Below the pieces are notes generated by a model. That model was not told the DNA's origin. It saw only the letters and a program-made list of their open reading frames with translations, and did not search any database. Of a DNA stretch of 64,000 nt, positions 62,328-64,000 are shown one piece after another. Both the position numbers and the translations under genes were made by a program. Within the stretch, counting starts at the first letter, position 1; every line of letters starts with the position of its first letter. Source of the stretch: Balanoglossus misakiensis (lineage: Eukaryota > Hemichordata); NCBI GenBank assembly GCA_040954595.2, contig CM082580.2, positions 558,001 through 622,000 on the forward strand. The letters run 5' to 3'.

Positions 62328-62493
62328 AGTCGAAAATTTGTCATTTTTTGATGATTTTCACCCATGATTTTTTTCAAAATTGACGAAATTTTGAGATTTT
62401 GCAAAGTCGAAAATTTCTCATTTTTTGATGCATTTTCACCCATGATTTTTTTTCAAAAAACGACGAAATTTTGAGATTTTGCAAAGTCGAAAA
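62327..62493. repeat. Terminal satellite monomers
   Basis: About two irregular monomers are present, one with an extra base (gatgcattttc). The array ends abruptly after gtcgaaaa at 62493 in mid-unit. Confidence 0.88.
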
Positions 62494-64000
62494 CAAGCAT
62501 CGTCCGATTCGAATTCGACTCGTCATCGGTAGCTTTGTTTATTTCGCCCTTGGAGACCTCCCCTGGCCTCGTTAGGATGACTGTTACCAGGACTACCTTA
62601 AACCAATCTTTTCGAACCGGACGGTACACACGTCATGTCTTTGTTAATTGTCCAGGTACCAGAGTGTACGTGTGGGCTCCCTAAACCACTCATTGGCGGC
62701 CGGTCCCTGTCCGAATAAACACGTTTGACAGACAAAAAATGATGAACAAGTGGCTTATTTCAATACTTCGTTAACTAGACGGCTGAACTCTGAATGTTGA
62801 TTCAGCAAAAAAAATGTGTTTACGGCAAGGTTTCGATCAATACGACACATTTACCATTGAAAACGCCCAAAGTAAGTGGGGGCGTTTGACCAAAACCACG
62901 CCCAGGTGCATGTGAACGGCCGAAGCAGTGTAACGTTTCACATTCCGTGCAACGTCCGACACTGTGTGAAAGCGGTTGCTGTCGGGTGGCTTGACCTAAT
63001 TTTCGTACATTGATATGCATTTGACACCTCACTACCTGTTTTCTCAATATTGCTAAAACTTTGCGTTGAAATATCACTGAAATGTTGATGATCCACGCAC
63101 AAGTCGTCTACCCCGGCATGAAAAGCGTCTTATACAAGAAAACTAATTGCACATGACCACCAAGGTCATACCGCAAGGTGTGTCTAAATGTCAAGGAAGG
63201 ACACTTGGGTCAAGAACGACCATGACGGAGGAAAAACCGACAAGTCATTGTGTAACCTGTTTACTTGCCAATAGTCAAACGTCAAAATTTACTCTCAACT
63301 TGGTTGCAGATCGAGTCTCCCGAATTTCCAACTTTTATGATTGGGTAAATACCGATATGCGACTGGTATGCGACGCGTTGACGACGCGAAGATTTTGTTG
63401 AAATCAAATGGTTTGTCAAATGTCATCTCACACTGGAGATACCGTGGTCATCTGACATGAAAGGGTTCGATTGGGTCTGACCGCCGTCGTTCATCCATGC
63501 TTAGAAAGCGGCGATCATGGTACAAAGTAAAACCAAGGTCAAACCTTACTGAACACATGTATTGCATGGGGAAACTTTTCTCCCTGTCTGTGTACTGAAC
63601 ACGTACCGTGATTGCCATAGTTACAAACGTTACCACGTGAGAGAGATTGCATTTTACATCTGTCTTTTCAATTTTGTTGCTTTCTTACTATTCGGAATGA
63701 TGGAGTCGAAACGAAAACTTTTTGCTTCAGGTGGACCTAGGGGAAATACCTTATTTGTGACTTTTTTCATGACCCTAAAAAGACGTCGGAATTAATGTGG
63801 CTGAGGTCACTCAGGACGACGGAATGGTTGAGCGATTTTATTTTATGAGCTCCCACTAGTATTTGTTTTATTGTTTCGGCAGTGTGCCGCGTTATTCGAG
63901 CAATCTGCAATCTGAAAACGAACGGTTTTCAAAGTTTATAACAGAAGAAGAGGGGTTTAAGCATGAAAGGTCCTTTTGTCTCCCTCGCTGTGTTTGTGTC
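62494..64000. other. Unique flanking DNA, no gene supported
   Basis: The sequence becomes GC-balanced, non-repetitive and CpG-containing. Open frames here are at most about 85 codons, lack convincing start context and homology, and overlap on opposite strands, so none is called. No tRNA, rRNA or transposon end was recognised. It is probably ordinary euchromatic flank of the array. Confidence 0.6.

Noticed and set aside
11420-62443. Dozens of 60-158 residue open frames on both strands with a repeated 26-residue peptide (minus strand MGENHQKMTNF..., plus strand FFDDFHP...)
   Set aside because: The monomer is 78 bp, a multiple of 3, so frames stay open by periodicity. They break wherever a T-run or unit length changes, occur on both strands, and lack consistent starts.
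11381-62493. CRISPR-like array
   Set aside because: There are no unique spacers between repeats. Adjacent monomers are contiguous, and the setting is eukaryotic.
63463-63475. B-box-like gggttcgattggg suggesting a tRNA
   Set aside because: The flanking bases cannot form the T-arm stem, and no A-box or acceptor stem is found at the right distance.
62820-63795. Open frames of 62-85 codons in the right flank
   Set aside because: They are short, lie on both strands, have no recognisable domain, convincing start or splice signals, and are at chance length for this composition.

Overview
The window reads as eukaryotic, most likely animal, repeat-dense DNA. There are no bacterial operons. The only recognisable proteins belong to a DIRS-superfamily (tyrosine-recombinase) retrotransposon, and about three quarters of the window is one AT-rich tandem satellite. 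DIRS elements of this kind, and AT-rich satellites that keep their CpGs, fit a marine invertebrate or other metazoan, but the species cannot be named from the sequence alone.

Region 1 (1-11380, minus strand) holds two head-to-tail copies of a ~5.64 kb DIRS-superfamily element plus a ~92 bp stub of a third repeat. Gene order is gag, then reverse transcriptase/RNase H, then tyrosine recombinase. No methyltransferase domain is seen, so the layout resembles the Ngaro branch. Copy A (1-5645) has an intact RT/RNase H and recombinase but a nonsense mutation in gag. Copy B (5646-11288) has an intact gag but frameshifts in RT and recombinase. Both copies carry the same internal 734 bp tandem duplication. 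It breaks what looks like an ancestral single gag-RT reading frame and places a -1 slippery heptamer (T TTA AAG) exactly at the new gag/RT overlap. The recombinase frame has no ATG at its start, but opens over a good branch-point, T-rich tract and CAG acceptor. An imperfect 12 bp inverted repeat with a 14 bp spacer lies in each terminal repeat, and the element/satellite junction falls at its edge.

Region 2 (11381-62493) is about 48.6 kb of satellite with a 78-79 bp unit, roughly 600 units, ~73% A+T and three CpGs per unit. It is organised in nested higher-order repeats: 2,928 bp made of 1,099+914+915; 858/937 bp pairs; ~1.35 kb; 3,056 bp; and a nearly uniform 2,973 bp repeat at the right end. 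Variant classes change along the array. Two related non-satellite inserts (15006-16500 and 17578-18595) sit inside it. Each has a 35 bp hairpin at the left end, a GTAT-type microsatellite and 239 bp tandem units that carry a perfect DR1 nuclear-receptor-type motif.

Region 3 (62494-64000) is unique, more GC-balanced flanking DNA after an abrupt satellite end. No gene can be supported there.

The long list of 60-150 residue open frames in the satellite is a by-product of a 78 bp (26-codon) period and is not annotated as coding.
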